Notes: generated from the sequence alone by a model not told the origin. A stretch of DNA of 64,000 nt from Paenibacillus sp. S150 (GCF_019352175.1 NZ_JACBYI010000003.1:266815-330814), one strand, 5' to 3'. Counted from the first letter of the stretch, positions 34,971 through 43,963 are shown. Numbers and translations: made by a program.

Positions 34971-36110
34971 ATGACATTTACCATGGAAATCCCCAGTCAG
35001 GAAACGCTCAAATCGGTCATTGAGGAGCAGGTGAAACCGGAGCCCGAGGAGGTTACCCAGCTGAAGGAGCTGGCCGCCAGCAATGTCGCAAGCATTCTGG
35101 AGCTGGATATCGACTCTCTGGAGAAGCGGAAATCCGTGCTGCAATCCATCGACACCTTCGGGATGAATACCATGCGCTCCTCCTCGGAGAAAAACTCCCT
35201 TCTCCAGGTGTCTGTAGGAAATCTGTCCAAGACCGGGGATGAAGGCGGCCAGGTCGCCAAAGGCTTGACAGAGCTGCACTTGCAGCTGAAGGATCTGGAC
35301 CCCAGCGCAGTGGATTTTGCCAAAAACGGGATTCTGGGCAAATTCTTCAATCCACTCCGTACTTATTTCGCCAAATATCAAAAAGCGGATGCCGTTATTT
35401 CCGATATCATTCTTTCATTGGATAAAGGCAAATCCATCTTAAAGAATGACAACACCACTCTTGAAATTGAACAGCAAGCCCTTCGGGAGCTCACCAAAAA
35501 ACTGCAAAAGGAAATTCAGCTTGGCATTCTGATGGACCAGGAAATCGAGCACCAGATCGAAGCGGCCAAGGTGCGCGGGGAGTCCGGGGACAAAATCCGC
35601 TTCATTACCGAGGAGGTCCTCTTCCCTCTCCGCCAGCGGGTTATGGACCTGCAGCAGATGCTTGTAGTGAATCAGCAGGGAATCATGGCGATCGAGGTCG
35701 TGATCCGTAATAACAAGGAGCTGATCCGGGGCGTCGACAGAGCAAGAAATGTAACCGTCTCGGCGCTCAAAATATCGGTCACGGTCGCCAGCGCGCTGTA
35801 TAACCAGAAGATTGTGCTCAAAAAAATTGAGCTGCTCAACCAAACGACAGACAATCTGATCAGCGGCACCTCAAGAATGCTTAAGGAGCAAGGCGCGGCG
35901 ATTCAAAAGCAATCTATGGAGACTACAATCTCTCCTGATACGTTAAAACAGGCTTTTACAGACGTTCTGTCCGCCCTGGACTCCATCAGCACCTACAAGC
36001 AGGAGGCGCTGCCCAGAATGCGTGAGACGATCAATCAGTTCCGGGAGCTGGCCGACAATGGCGAACAGCAGATCCAGCGGCTGGAGCGGGGCAACTCGCT
36101 CGGGCTGTAG
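34971..36110 (+). CDS. Toxic anion resistance protein, TelA family
   Basis: 379 residues, soluble and almost entirely helical (PF05816-like). Typical family stretches are DIDSLEKRKSVLQSIDTFG, FFNPLRTYFAKYQKADAVI and VTVSALKISVTVASALYNQ. TelA proteins were named from plasmid tellurite resistance, and B. subtilis YceH/YaaN are relatives; the molecular function is still poorly known and linked to envelope stress. AAGGAGG is 6 bases before the ATG. Expression is probably governed in part by the tandem leader element upstream. Third gene of the locus. Confidence 0.88.
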   Translation: MTFTMEIPSQETLKSVIEEQVKPEPEEVTQLKELAASNVASILELDIDSLEKRKSVLQSIDTFGMNTMRSSSEKNSLLQVSVGNLSKTGDEGGQVAKGLTELHLQLKDLDPSAVDFAKNGILGKFFNPLRTYFAKYQKADAVISDIILSLDKGKSILKNDNTTLEIEQQALRELTKKLQKEIQLGILMDQEIEHQIEAAKVRGESGDKIRFITEEVLFPLRQRVMDLQQMLVVNQQGIMAIEVVIRNNKELIRGVDRARNVTVSALKISVTVASALYNQKIVLKKIELLNQTTDNLISGTSRMLKEQGAAIQKQSMETTISPDTLKQAFTDVLSALDSISTYKQEALPRMRETINQFRELADNGEQQIQRLERGNSLGL

Positions 36111-36181
36111 CGGCAGAGATTTGAGTCTGCCAATTCAACATGATAAACTATTTCCCGACCACATTCTGGGAGGGGACGCAG

Positions 36182-37234
36182 ATGAGCGAAGAAGAAGCAA
36201 ATGCAGCCGGCTGGGATGCCATTGATGAAGCCCTGGGCCGGCTCTATGGAGAGCAAGAGTTCAAACACTATGGAACTGCTATACCTTATATGCTCGGAGG
36301 ACCTGATCCGCTGAATGGAATCAGTGTATATGAAGTAAGCGGGCCGCTTCCCCATTGGCATTTTGTAACCTATGGCTTCTCGGAGCTCTATGAAAAAGAA
36401 ACGGAAGACCCTGAACACAGCGGCTACGGCTTTGAGCTGACCTTCCGGCTGTTCAAGCCGGCTACGGAGGAAGAGCCCCCGGCCTGGGCGCTGAATCTGC
36501 TGCAGAACCTGGGACGTTACGTGTTTAACAGCGGCAATGTCTTCCGCTCCGGGGATTATATGGATGCCAACGGCCCCATAGCCCTTGAAACGGATACAAT
36601 GCTGACTGCGCTGGCTTTTATTGGAGACCCGCAGCTGCCGGTGCTCGATACCCCAAACGGCAGAGTGGAGTTCATACAGGTTGTGGGCATTACCAATGAC
36701 GAGTTGCTGGCAATGCAGGTCTGGAACACGCTTGGAGTCCTGGCGGAAATGGCGGAGCATATGCCGCTGTATATCAGCGACTTGCAGCGGGATTCACTGC
36801 TGAAGCTGCCTTCAATATCTGAGGCTGTACGGCTGGGCAGTGAAAGCGATGGCTCCAATACCGGCGCTTTGTATGTCGATCAGCTCGCCTGGGAGAGCCC
36901 GGATGGCGATTCCGTCCATACCTTGCAGTTAGGGGCCAAGCAGGCCGAAATCGTTGGCAAGCTGCTGCGGGGAAGACTGCTCAAGGGGCGCTCTTTAACT
37001 CTGGCCGGACCGGAGGTCACCGTCAGCTTCGAGGCAGGAGACAGACACGGCCTCGAAATACGCGGGGAGCTGATGATCCTCAAGCTGGATGAGGCGGTCT
37101 CCGCAGCCCTTTCAGAAATTCTCCAGCCGGTGGCGGGACTGCATCAGCTCTCCGGCTGGCCGGAGCTGGCGGTCCGGATCGTGCCCACTCACATTACCGA
37201 TAGCGAAGGAAATGTTGTGAAGACAATTGGATAA
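36182..37234 (+). CDS. Suppressor-of-fused (SUFU) domain protein
   Basis: 350 residues from ATG 36182 (GGGAGGGG ends 6 bases upstream; an earlier in-frame ATG at 36140 lacks a site). SUFU family features fill the N-terminal half: AGWDAIDEALGRLYGEQEFK, PLPHWHFVTYGFSELYEKE, GYGFELTFRL. Bacterial SUFU proteins are mostly proposed immunity or protein-binding factors linked to toxin systems. No toxin gene is visible here. It lies 71 bp after telA in the same direction and closes the locus; a terminator-type hairpin follows at 37251. Confidence 0.85.
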   Translation: MSEEEANAAGWDAIDEALGRLYGEQEFKHYGTAIPYMLGGPDPLNGISVYEVSGPLPHWHFVTYGFSELYEKETEDPEHSGYGFELTFRLFKPATEEEPPAWALNLLQNLGRYVFNSGNVFRSGDYMDANGPIALETDTMLTALAFIGDPQLPVLDTPNGRVEFIQVVGITNDELLAMQVWNTLGVLAEMAEHMPLYISDLQRDSLLKLPSISEAVRLGSESDGSNTGALYVDQLAWESPDGDSVHTLQLGAKQAEIVGKLLRGRLLKGRSLTLAGPEVTVSFEAGDRHGLEIRGELMILKLDEAVSAALSEILQPVAGLHQLSGWPELAVRIVPTHITDSEGNVVKTIG

Positions 37235-37250
37235 GCACTCATGGCAAGCC

Positions 37251-37735
37251 AAACAGCTGCGCCGTCCTTAACCGGGCAGCGCAGCTGTTTGCATTTCAGG
37301 TGTAAGTCTGGCTGCTGAAGCCAGGCGGGAAGCCAAGTGGAAAAGGTATCTTCATATTCCCCCAGCCGCTTTTTCGCAAGCGTTAGCGGATAAAAGGCTC
37401 CCTAATCGTCCGTTTCGCCCCCTTTCAGAGGAATACGCCTACATTAAGATGTACTTGAACCATTAATAAAAAGGGCAGCCATTTTAGTGGTAAAAAGGAT
37501 CACTAATCCATCGCATTCGGATCCTGGATCATCCCTAGTGGGAAAAAGTACAACTAATTCGGCTGAAATCAGCCATATGGGGGGAGATGGCCTCCATGAA
37601 GTGTACAAAATCCCACTAAAGCCCTTTAAATCCAAAATTCCAGCCCATTAGTGTTACTTTTTACACTTCGCTTCAGTCCCCTATGAACCTCTCCCTTGCG
37701 TTCCATCAGCTTGTTCGGGTTCGCCGGTTCATTTC
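37251..37735 (+). repeat. 485-bp intergenic repeat, copy 1
   Basis: Non-coding. Aligns end to end with 51401-51884 (same orientation, estimated 80-85 percent identity by eye). It opens with a perfect hairpin AAACAGCTGCGC/GCGCAGCTGTTT that can terminate the SUFU gene. It then carries a series of a 24-base motif of the type TTAGTGGNAAAAAGTACNAC followed by TAAT, at 37372, 37483, 37535, 37598 (inverted) and 37648 (inverted). Confidence 0.85.
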
Positions 37736-37868
37736 ATATACATTAAGTTTCTTTATTGTGTTTTTTAAAGATTACAGAACCGCCTCCCGCTTAAACAGCG
37801 GAGCGGACGGACCCGCGGAACAGCGGCCGCGGCCGCCTGGGTCTCCGGATTTTCACCGCCAAGATACT

Positions 37869-37956
37869 GCGACGAAATAAAGTACCGCTACATTGTTGAC
37901 AAAACTCCCAAAACCGTGGAGATTTTGTCAACAAAAGCGGGTACTCATTTCCTCGC
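37869..37956. repeat. Long imperfect inverted repeat (about 40-bp arms)
   Basis: Left arm runs GCGACGAAATAAAGTACCGC... and right arm ends ...GTACTCATTTCCTCGC. The central part GTTGACAAAACTCC / GGAGATTTTGTCAAC pairs almost perfectly around a 9-base loop. As RNA this would be an 88-base hairpin. No gene is attached. Confidence 0.75.
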
Positions 37957-38464
37957 AGCTCCTAAGAGGAATGAAATAAATCTGGAGAGCACAGCGACCC
38001 GGACAACGCCCCGTTCGCGGAGCGTCCACTCCAAAAGCCTGCGTATTCCTACGCAAGTGGAAACGGGTACCGTCCTTATAAGGACAGTGCGAGAGCTTCA
38101 ATCTGCCTTGATGGGCCGTCTTGTGTTTGGTCGAACTGTTACTGTAACTGCATTTATGGGCGGCGCTATCGGCACAAGCACTGTCACAGCCAGCGTATAT
38201 ATATGATTCAATCGTAATTCCCCCAGGAATTATGCGCATTTAGCTGATGCTACTTCTATTTATAATTGCCAAGCATCAGCCTTAGGAAATACCAGTATAT
38301 AGGAATTTCCTTTGGGGCATCCAATCCAGCAGCACTTGAAAGATTACAAAGTCTTGGGCATAATCCCTACAAAGGCGATGGACCATACGGCTATGCAATT
38401 AGAAAATATAAAATCTATATCCTTTGAATTTGAACAGTGAAGAATGGCCTATCAAGATACGTAT
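37957..38464 (+). other. Worn region with a possible short coding remnant
   Basis: Between the inverted repeat and a terminator. A 53-codon frame from TTG 38266 to the stop at 38427 ends with GISFGASNPAALERLQSLGH and NPYKGDGPYGYAIRKYK. It has protein-like composition and looks like the C-terminus of a lost larger gene. No family recognised, and a 96-codon frame at 37916-38206 looks random. Confidence 0.35.
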
Positions 38465-38519
38465 GGCCGGTAAGCGCCTTGTATTCCCCCTCGGATACAA
38501 GCGCCACTGGCCGCTTTTT
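38465..38519 (+). terminator. Rho-independent terminator
   Basis: GGCCGGTAAGCGCCTTGTAT pairs with ATACAAGCGCCACTGGCC across a short loop, followed by GCTTTTTC on the plus strand. It lies between the convergent remnant and the phosphorylase gene. Confidence 0.7.
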
Positions 38520-38524
38520 CAGTC

Positions 38525-41500
38525 TTACATGTAAATGTCCACTACCGTGCCTTCCGCGCTCCGCAGCCGGTCAAAATCAGCCCGCTTGATCCGCAGTCCG
38601 CCGGTACGGTACGGATTCCCCAGACGTTCAGCCTGGACCTCCCGGCCGTTCACCTTAACCGAGCTAAGCCCGCCCCCGGCGCAATGGTAGACAAACACGG
38701 CATGCGCGCCGCCGTAGCCGAAGTCCAGGCGGGTACCGTCGAGCTCCTGCGGCAATACCGGATCGACGATCAGGTCACCGCCCTCCTCACGGATGCCCAG
38801 CACACTTGTGATCAGCTGGTTCATGTAAATCCCCGGACCGCTGGAATAGATTCTCCAGCCCCCTTTGACCGGAACCGATCCGTCACGCAGCTCCCGGAAG
38901 CGCTCCTGCGCCTCATAGCGGTTGGCAAATTTGCCGTCCGAGCTGCTGAAATAGGAATTGCTCTGCCGCAGCTCCGCATTCGGCACCGCTTCGCGGATGC
39001 CGATCGGGTTAATGACGGCCAGGCCCTTCCATACCTGATCCCGCTTGCCGATCTTGGCCATAGCCTCCACAAAACGGATATGGGCATGCACATATTGCAG
39101 TCCGATCTCACGGCCGAAATTCGCCGCCTGCTCCGCACGCTTGAAGTGCAGACTGACTCCGCCGGCATACTGTGCCGGATGATTCATCAGACGCACACCG
39201 TCCGGGCAGAGGAACTGCTCCTGAATCAGCCGGTAATGCTCCTCCATCTGCTCCGGTGTAAGCAGCTCCCCAATCATGCTGCGGGTCATCGGCAGCAGAC
39301 GGTACTGGATGCCGGTCTCCTGATCTTCGGGATGCAGCATCAGCTTGGCAGCAGCCGGATTTTCAAAGTAAAGGAAGCCAGGAATCACACCGGTTCCCAG
39401 CATATAGCGGTTGAAGTCGCCTTTGATGCCTTCCGCCAGCTCCTGCAGCTCTCCGGACCATGCGGCATCCACAGCTTGCAGCGCGCCCGACAGTCCCAGC
39501 ACCGTCTGATAAGTCAATGCAACTGTCCAGCTGCTGACCATGTACTGCTTGAGCTGGACATTGGCCGGCTGAAGGGTATCATCCCAGTCTCCATCGCCGT
39601 AGGAGGACAGGAAGGTATCGTGCAGGAAGTTCGCTTTAATATAATCCAGTTCCTTGACTGCATGCTCCCGCAGCGAAGCTGTCCGGTCCGTAAAATCAAA
39701 GCTGTGCTTGCGGGTATACGGCAGCTGCACCTCAAGCACTTCATAGTCCCGGGTCGCCCGCAGATAATCGCCCAGCACCTTCAGCGGCCAGACGATGATG
39801 TCCCCGTGGCTCTCCTCTTGCTGGATATGCGTGTATTTATCGAACATGAACCATTGCGGCCAGCTGCCGTCATCCTCATACTGATGGGCAAACACTGTCA
39901 GGAGAATTTCCCGCACCTGCCCGTATTTACGGGTAGCCAGGAAATATTCCACGGGTCCTTGACAGACGTCGCGGGTTCCCCATGCGGCACCGCCGTATTG
40001 CTCCAGACCATGGGGCACCGAATAGTGTACAAGCATATTGTGGGTATACCACCAGGCCAGCGCATTCACCTTGAACAGCTCACCTTCGCCTCCGCCCGGC
40101 TGCGTCAGCCTGAAGCCGTTCATCACTCCGGCTAAAAATTCACGGTACCGTGAAATCTCTGATTCAACAGAGGTCGGGCTAAGCGGTCTCTCCCTGCCCT
40201 CCAGCATTCCCTGAATGGTCAGGGTCCAGTCTGCGCTCTCCTCCAGCTCCATAACCACGAGGGATGCACTGCCCCGGGCGGGCCCTTCAACCAGCATGGA
40301 CTCATCGCCCAGCCGGTAAGCCGCACCGTTCAGCTGCATCCGGTAGGCCAGCTCCGGGTAAACCTGCGCGCTTGTGCCTGACCCCGCTGCGCGGAAGACA
40401 AGCGTTCCATCTGCCGCGTGCTGTGACATCCCGTAGGGAACCTCATATTCCGCTATATTCATTGTAATCTGGTTGGTGATCAGGAAGCGGTACGCGGTGC
40501 CTTTTGCCGAACGGACATGCAGTCTCACTTCCGGCTCATCCATCGTTGTATAGTTGGTAATCACCAGGGTATCCGTTGCCGTCTTGTACAGCCAGCGCAC
40601 ATAGTTAAAACCGATTTCGAACAGGGACGGCATCGTCAGAAGGTGATATTGTCCTTCCGTGTGCACGTAAATCCGCTGACCCGAGGTTTTGTAGACATTT
40701 AATGCGCTGCGGGCATTGGACATCATTTTATTGAAATTGGTATTGCCGACAAGCACCTGTGAATTGAAGATTCCGTACATGTAAGAGGTTGTGGTCATGA
40801 TCTCCGGATTCATGCGTGCGTTATCCCCGCTCATCAGTATATGTCCATGCGGACGTTCAACAAGCAGCTCCTTGTCTTTGAGTACAACATGCTCATAGCC
40901 TTCGGTAAAGAAGGCCAGCAGCTTGCCGTTCTCATGCTCCTCCTGGAACCTGTGCGGAAACAGCGCATCCAGCTCGGCTCCGGTCAGCGGCAGGGTCTGC
41001 AGCGGATCACCGGCCTGCGGATTTGCCGATACACGGTCCAGCCACTCCCCTTCAGACGGCAGACTGCCTGCAGATTGGATCTGCTGCCAAGCCTCCTGCA
41101 CAGACGGGCCGTACTCCAGCTCCGTAACCGCTGCCGGATGATTCCCGCGGAACAGGCCGTAGAAGGTGAAACGGCTGGGACCTTCCAATATGATTTGCTC
41201 AGACTGCAGCGCCGTATAAGCAAATTCATACTGGTAAATCTTATTCGCAAGCTTGTCCCGGGACAAAGCCTCCGGCCTGTTGGTCTCTTTATAGGATAAG
41301 CCGAAAAATTGAAACCCGTCGGTGGAATAGCCGGCTGAGCCGCCCAGCAGTCCCTGCTGAAGATACGGAAACTTCCCGTCCTGCGGCTGATTCTGGCGGG
41401 AGCATACCACATAGCCTTTGTCCTTGTCTTCAAAAACCGCATGATCAATGTACTGGGAGAGATAAGCCTCATTGCTTGTAACAGCGCCGGGGGAAGCAAT

Positions 41501-41911
41501 TCCCACATCCTGGGTGTAGATCACATCCAGAGGCACACTGCTGCCATCGATCGAGACATCCCAGAACCATACTCCGTTATCCGCCATAGAGAAGACCACC
41601 TGATAGGAGATCCTTTCTTTTGCTCCCGGTTCCGCCCTCCCTGCTGAAATTACGCCCTGCCATACCAGGCGGTCGCCTTCCCGGCGGAAGCGGCTGCCAG
41701 ATTTCACTCCGAGCAGCGGAAACGCCTGAATGCCGTCTGCCAGGTGAAGCCTTGCATATAAATTGCCCGGTGCCCCGTCGACGCTGTTGGACAACAGCTG
41801 GTTAATCATTATTTTGCCGCCAAAAGCCTGATACAGGTCACCGCTCTCCAGAAATGTAAAGGTCAAATCACCCTTTTGAAGCGATAGCTTGGGGGTTGTT
41901 GCAGTTGTCAT
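38525..41911 (-). CDS. GH94 phosphorylase, 1,2-beta-oligoglucan phosphorylase (SOGP) type
   Basis: 1128 residues, the length of the Listeria innocua Lin1839-type enzymes and larger than cellobiose phosphorylase (about 810). An N-terminal beta-sandwich extension is followed by the (alpha/alpha)6 catalytic barrel. The motifs WGTRDVCQGPVEYFLATRKY, EESHGDIIVWPLKVLGDYL and YGDGDWDDTLQP are visible; the last carries the general-acid Asp. The enzyme should cleave beta-1,2-gluco-oligosaccharides with phosphate to glucose-1-phosphate. It is cytosolic, with no signal peptide. Context agrees: an oligosaccharide ABC importer and a LacI regulator are upstream. The gene is the last of the operon. Its Shine-Dalgarno (AAGGAAGTGAG) overlaps the stop of a beta-glucosidase remnant. 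Confidence 0.8.
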   Translation of the reverse strand: MTTATTPKLSLQKGDLTFTFLESGDLYQAFGGKIMINQLLSNSVDGAPGNLYARLHLADGIQAFPLLGVKSGSRFRREGDRLVWQGVISAGRAEPGAKERISYQVVFSMADNGVWFWDVSIDGSSVPLDVIYTQDVGIASPGAVTSNEAYLSQYIDHAVFEDKDKGYVVCSRQNQPQDGKFPYLQQGLLGGSAGYSTDGFQFFGLSYKETNRPEALSRDKLANKIYQYEFAYTALQSEQIILEGPSRFTFYGLFRGNHPAAVTELEYGPSVQEAWQQIQSAGSLPSEGEWLDRVSANPQAGDPLQTLPLTGAELDALFPHRFQEEHENGKLLAFFTEGYEHVVLKDKELLVERPHGHILMSGDNARMNPEIMTTTSYMYGIFNSQVLVGNTNFNKMMSNARSALNVYKTSGQRIYVHTEGQYHLLTMPSLFEIGFNYVRWLYKTATDTLVITNYTTMDEPEVRLHVRSAKGTAYRFLITNQITMNIAEYEVPYGMSQHAADGTLVFRAAGSGTSAQVYPELAYRMQLNGAAYRLGDESMLVEGPARGSASLVVMELEESADWTLTIQGMLEGRERPLSPTSVESEISRYREFLAGVMNGFRLTQPGGGEGELFKVNALAWWYTHNMLVHYSVPHGLEQYGGAAWGTRDVCQGPVEYFLATRKYGQVREILLTVFAHQYEDDGSWPQWFMFDKYTHIQQEESHGDIIVWPLKVLGDYLRATRDYEVLEVQLPYTRKHSFDFTDRTASLREHAVKELDYIKANFLHDTFLSSYGDGDWDDTLQPANVQLKQYMVSSWTVALTYQTVLGLSGALQAVDAAWSGELQELAEGIKGDFNRYMLGTGVIPGFLYFENPAAAKLMLHPEDQETGIQYRLLPMTRSMIGELLTPEQMEEHYRLIQEQFLCPDGVRLMNHPAQYAGGVSLHFKRAEQAANFGREIGLQYVHAHIRFVEAMAKIGKRDQVWKGLAVINPIGIREAVPNAELRQSNSYFSSSDGKFANRYEAQERFRELRDGSVPVKGGWRIYSSGPGIYMNQLITSVLGIREEGGDLIVDPVLPQELDGTRLDFGYGGAHAVFVYHCAGGGLSSVKVNGREVQAERLGNPYRTGGLRIKRADFDRLRSAEGTVVDIYM

Positions 41912-41917
41912 TTCTTC

Positions 41918-42070
41918 TCACTTCCTTATCTGCAGCGGCGTAAGGCCGCTAATTATGGATTGGGTTACAACAAACCAGGCCTCCAGCACCGCATCCGCCG
42001 CACCGTATATCCCATGCAGGTTCAGCGGACGTCCGTTGAACAGAACAACGGCAAGGTGCTTCCCTCCAAT
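41918..42070 (-). pseudogene. C-terminal remnant of a GH3 beta-glucosidase gene
   Basis: Fifty codons ending 7 bp before the phosphorylase start: HLAVVLFNGRPLNLHGIYGA followed by ADAVLEAWF. That is the hallmark of the GH3 C-terminal domain (normally VLFNGRPLxL...ADAILEAWFPG). The rest of the roughly 700-codon gene is gone. In Listeria a GH3 beta-glucosidase gene adjoins the SOGP gene, so this operon once had the same layout. An operator-like GAAACGTTTC lies 6 bp beyond the break. Confidence 0.75.
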
Positions 42071-42075
42071 GAAAC

Positions 42076-42150
42076 GAAACGTTTCTCCTTATCTATATCT
42101 TTATCAGTATGATTTTATCTATATATCAACCTCATAAATCATAAACGTTT
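42076..42150. promoter_or_regulatory. Two LacI-type operator-like sites before the phosphorylase gene
   Basis: GAAACGTTTC at 42076-42085 and AAACGTTT within ATAAACGTTTCAC at 42141-42153. Both share the core of the perfect palindrome upstream of the sugar-binding protein gene (47199-47214), as expected for one LacI-family repressor or CcpA. Confidence 0.6.
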
Positions 42151-42196
42151 CACTTCATTTCAATAGCTATTGCCATGATGGCCCATCCTTTGCACC

Positions 42197-42964
42197 TTAC
42201 AGCGGCAGCCACTCCAAGACACGCCGCGCCTGGCGGTCCCAATACCCCCATTCATGCTCCCCGGGAGCTTCCTCATACGTAATCTCAAGACCCGCGGCGG
42301 CTGCATGGTCCCGAAAACGGCGGTTGCCTTCAAGCAGGAAATCCTCCGTTCCGCAGCATTGATACAGCCGGGGCTGGCTCCCTGACAGGGCTGCGTTGTC
42401 CAAGAGCGCGAACAGGTCGTCCCTGCTTCCCTCAAGCTCCGCCGCGGCGCCAAAAATCCGCTGCACTTCTCCCGGCTGGAAGCCATTCGGTCCGCTTATC
42501 CGGCCGGCGATGTCCACGCCGCCGGACAGGCTTGCCGCGGCTGCATAACGTTCAGGGCAGCGGAGCGCCAGCTTAAACGCTCCATAGCCGCCCATCGGGA
42601 TGCCCGCGGCAAAGGTGTCTTCCCTGCGGCGGGAGATGGCAAAAATCTTGCATACAAGGCCGGGAAGCTCTTGGCTCAGGTAGGTAAAATAGGCGCCGCC
42701 TTGCTTCATATCCATATAATAGCTGCGGTCTGCCCGCGGCAGGATGAGCGCAAGCCCCTTCTCTTCGGCATAGCGCTCAATGCCGGATTGCCGCGTCCAT
42801 TCGCTGTGATCCCCGCCAAGCCCATGCAGCAGATACAGGACCGGAAGCTTGCCGTCCCGCTCCTTAAGCGCACAGGCATTCAGCGGAATCACGGCACCAA
42901 TGTCCGTAGACATGCCCAGAACTTCCGAGTATAACGACATTTGAATCAAAGCCAATTCCATCAT
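42197..42964 (-). CDS. EstA-like alpha/beta-hydrolase with the nucleophile serine replaced by proline
   Basis: 255 residues. Fold and motifs of the tributyrin esterase/esterase D group: LYLLHGLGGDHSEW, then PEHEWGYWD-like GEHEWGYWD with the catalytic histidine. The nucleophile elbow should read GxSMGGYGA, but here it is GIPMGGYGAF: codon 123 is CCG (42598-42596), one base from TCG serine. The enzyme is therefore probably inactive as a classical hydrolase. It starts 7 bp after the LacI gene in the same operon. An esterase here could have removed succinyl or acetyl groups from substituted beta-1,2-glucans; that is inference. The ATG pair at the start is followed by LALIQMSLYSEVLGMST. Confidence 0.8.
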   Translation of the reverse strand: MMELALIQMSLYSEVLGMSTDIGAVIPLNACALKERDGKLPVLYLLHGLGGDHSEWTRQSGIERYAEEKGLALILPRADRSYYMDMKQGGAYFTYLSQELPGLVCKIFAISRRREDTFAAGIPMGGYGAFKLALRCPERYAAAASLSGGVDIAGRISGPNGFQPGEVQRIFGAAAELEGSRDDLFALLDNAALSGSQPRLYQCCGTEDFLLEGNRRFRDHAAAAGLEITYEEAPGEHEWGYWDRQARRVLEWLPL

Positions 42965-42970
42965 CTCCGT

Positions 42971-43963
42971 TTAATTGCGGGATTTGACCGACTTGCGTTC
43001 AATCAGCTCAATCTTGAGCTTATAGAAATCATTGACGGCATCGCCGTTCAGCATCTGGAACAGCAGGTGTCCGGCCAAAGATCCCGATTCATACATCGGC
43101 TGGCGGATGGTTGTCATCGGCGGCTGAATATATTCGGCCAGCTGAATATCGTCAAAGCCGATCACCGAAATATCGCCCGGAACGGAAACTCCGCCCTCCT
43201 CCAGCGCCTTCATTCCCCCGACCGCCATTTCGTCGTTGGCATAAAAGACGGCTGTGGGCAGCTCGCCCTGCATCAGCATCATTTTGGCGGCTTTGTATCC
43301 GCCCTGGCGGATAAATCCGCCGCTTATCTTCCACTTGGTTTTCTCCTGAAGCCCGGCTTCATGCATGGCCCGCAAATATCCTTTGTAGCGCAGCGCATTG
43401 TCATACGAGTTCGCCGGACCGCTGATATAGGCGATGGCCTCATGGCCTTTTTCAATCAGATAGCGCGTCGCCCGGTAGCCGCCCTGCTCTCCATCGACCA
43501 CAACGTTAATAAGGCCTTCGCCGTTAATCAGCCGGTCCATAACCACAATGGGAAATCTGGCGCTTCCCGCCGCCCGGAGAATTTCATCCGTAATGTTATG
43601 GGCCAGCACAATGGCCCCATCCACCCTCTTTTCCAGCAGAAATCTTACAGCGGTTGAGTCTTTGCCGCCCATGGAGCTGCAGGCTATAAGATCATAAGAA
43701 TTGGATAAAGCCACATCCTGAATGCTGCGGATGAGCTCCGAATAATAGGGACCGGATAAATCCGTCAATATGAGGGCTATGGTATTCGTGCGGCTTCTCT
43801 TCAAATCCATGGCAAAGCCATTTTTTTGATAGTTCAGCTGCCTTGCAGCCTCCAGCACCTTTTCTCTTGTCTTGGCGCTCACCTTGCTGTCGCCGCTCAT
43901 GGCGTATGAAGCCGTAGACAAGGCCACCCCGGCCAGCTTTGCCACATCCTTGATCGTTGCCAT
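42971..43963 (-). CDS. LacI-family transcriptional regulator of the oligosaccharide operon
   Basis: 330 residues from ATG 43963, which has GGAAGG 10 bases upstream; an in-frame TTG three codons earlier touches the site. Helix-turn-helix and hinge: TIKDVAKLAGVALSTASYAM. The sugar-binding core follows, with IALILTDLSGPYYSEL and SVIGFDDIQLAEYIQPPMTT. It sits between the permease genes and the esterase gene, so it is transcribed with the operon it likely represses. Candidate operators with core AAACGTTT are at 47199 and 42076. Confidence 0.88.
   Translation of the reverse strand: MATIKDVAKLAGVALSTASYAMSGDSKVSAKTREKVLEAARQLNYQKNGFAMDLKRSRTNTIALILTDLSGPYYSELIRSIQDVALSNSYDLIACSSMGGKDSTAVRFLLEKRVDGAIVLAHNITDEILRAAGSARFPIVVMDRLINGEGLINVVVDGEQGGYRATRYLIEKGHEAIAYISGPANSYDNALRYKGYLRAMHEAGLQEKTKWKISGGFIRQGGYKAAKMMLMQGELPTAVFYANDEMAVGGMKALEEGGVSVPGDISVIGFDDIQLAEYIQPPMTTIRQPMYESGSLAGHLLFQMLNGDAVNDFYKLKIELIERKSVKSRN

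Noticed and set aside
34805..35023. In-frame 22-residue repeat protein over the 66-bp leader repeats
   Set aside because: The repeat length is a multiple of three, so the frame stays open by chance. It runs into telA, and the 64-bp version before fabF cannot encode the same peptide.
37916..38206. 96-codon frame after the inverted repeat
   Set aside because: Begins inside the inverted repeat, lacks a ribosome site and has random-looking composition.
38684..40135. 483-codon open frame antisense to the GH94 phosphorylase gene
   Set aside because: It lies wholly inside a well-supported gene on the other strand, has no family resemblance or ribosome site, and is explained by the codon bias of the real gene.
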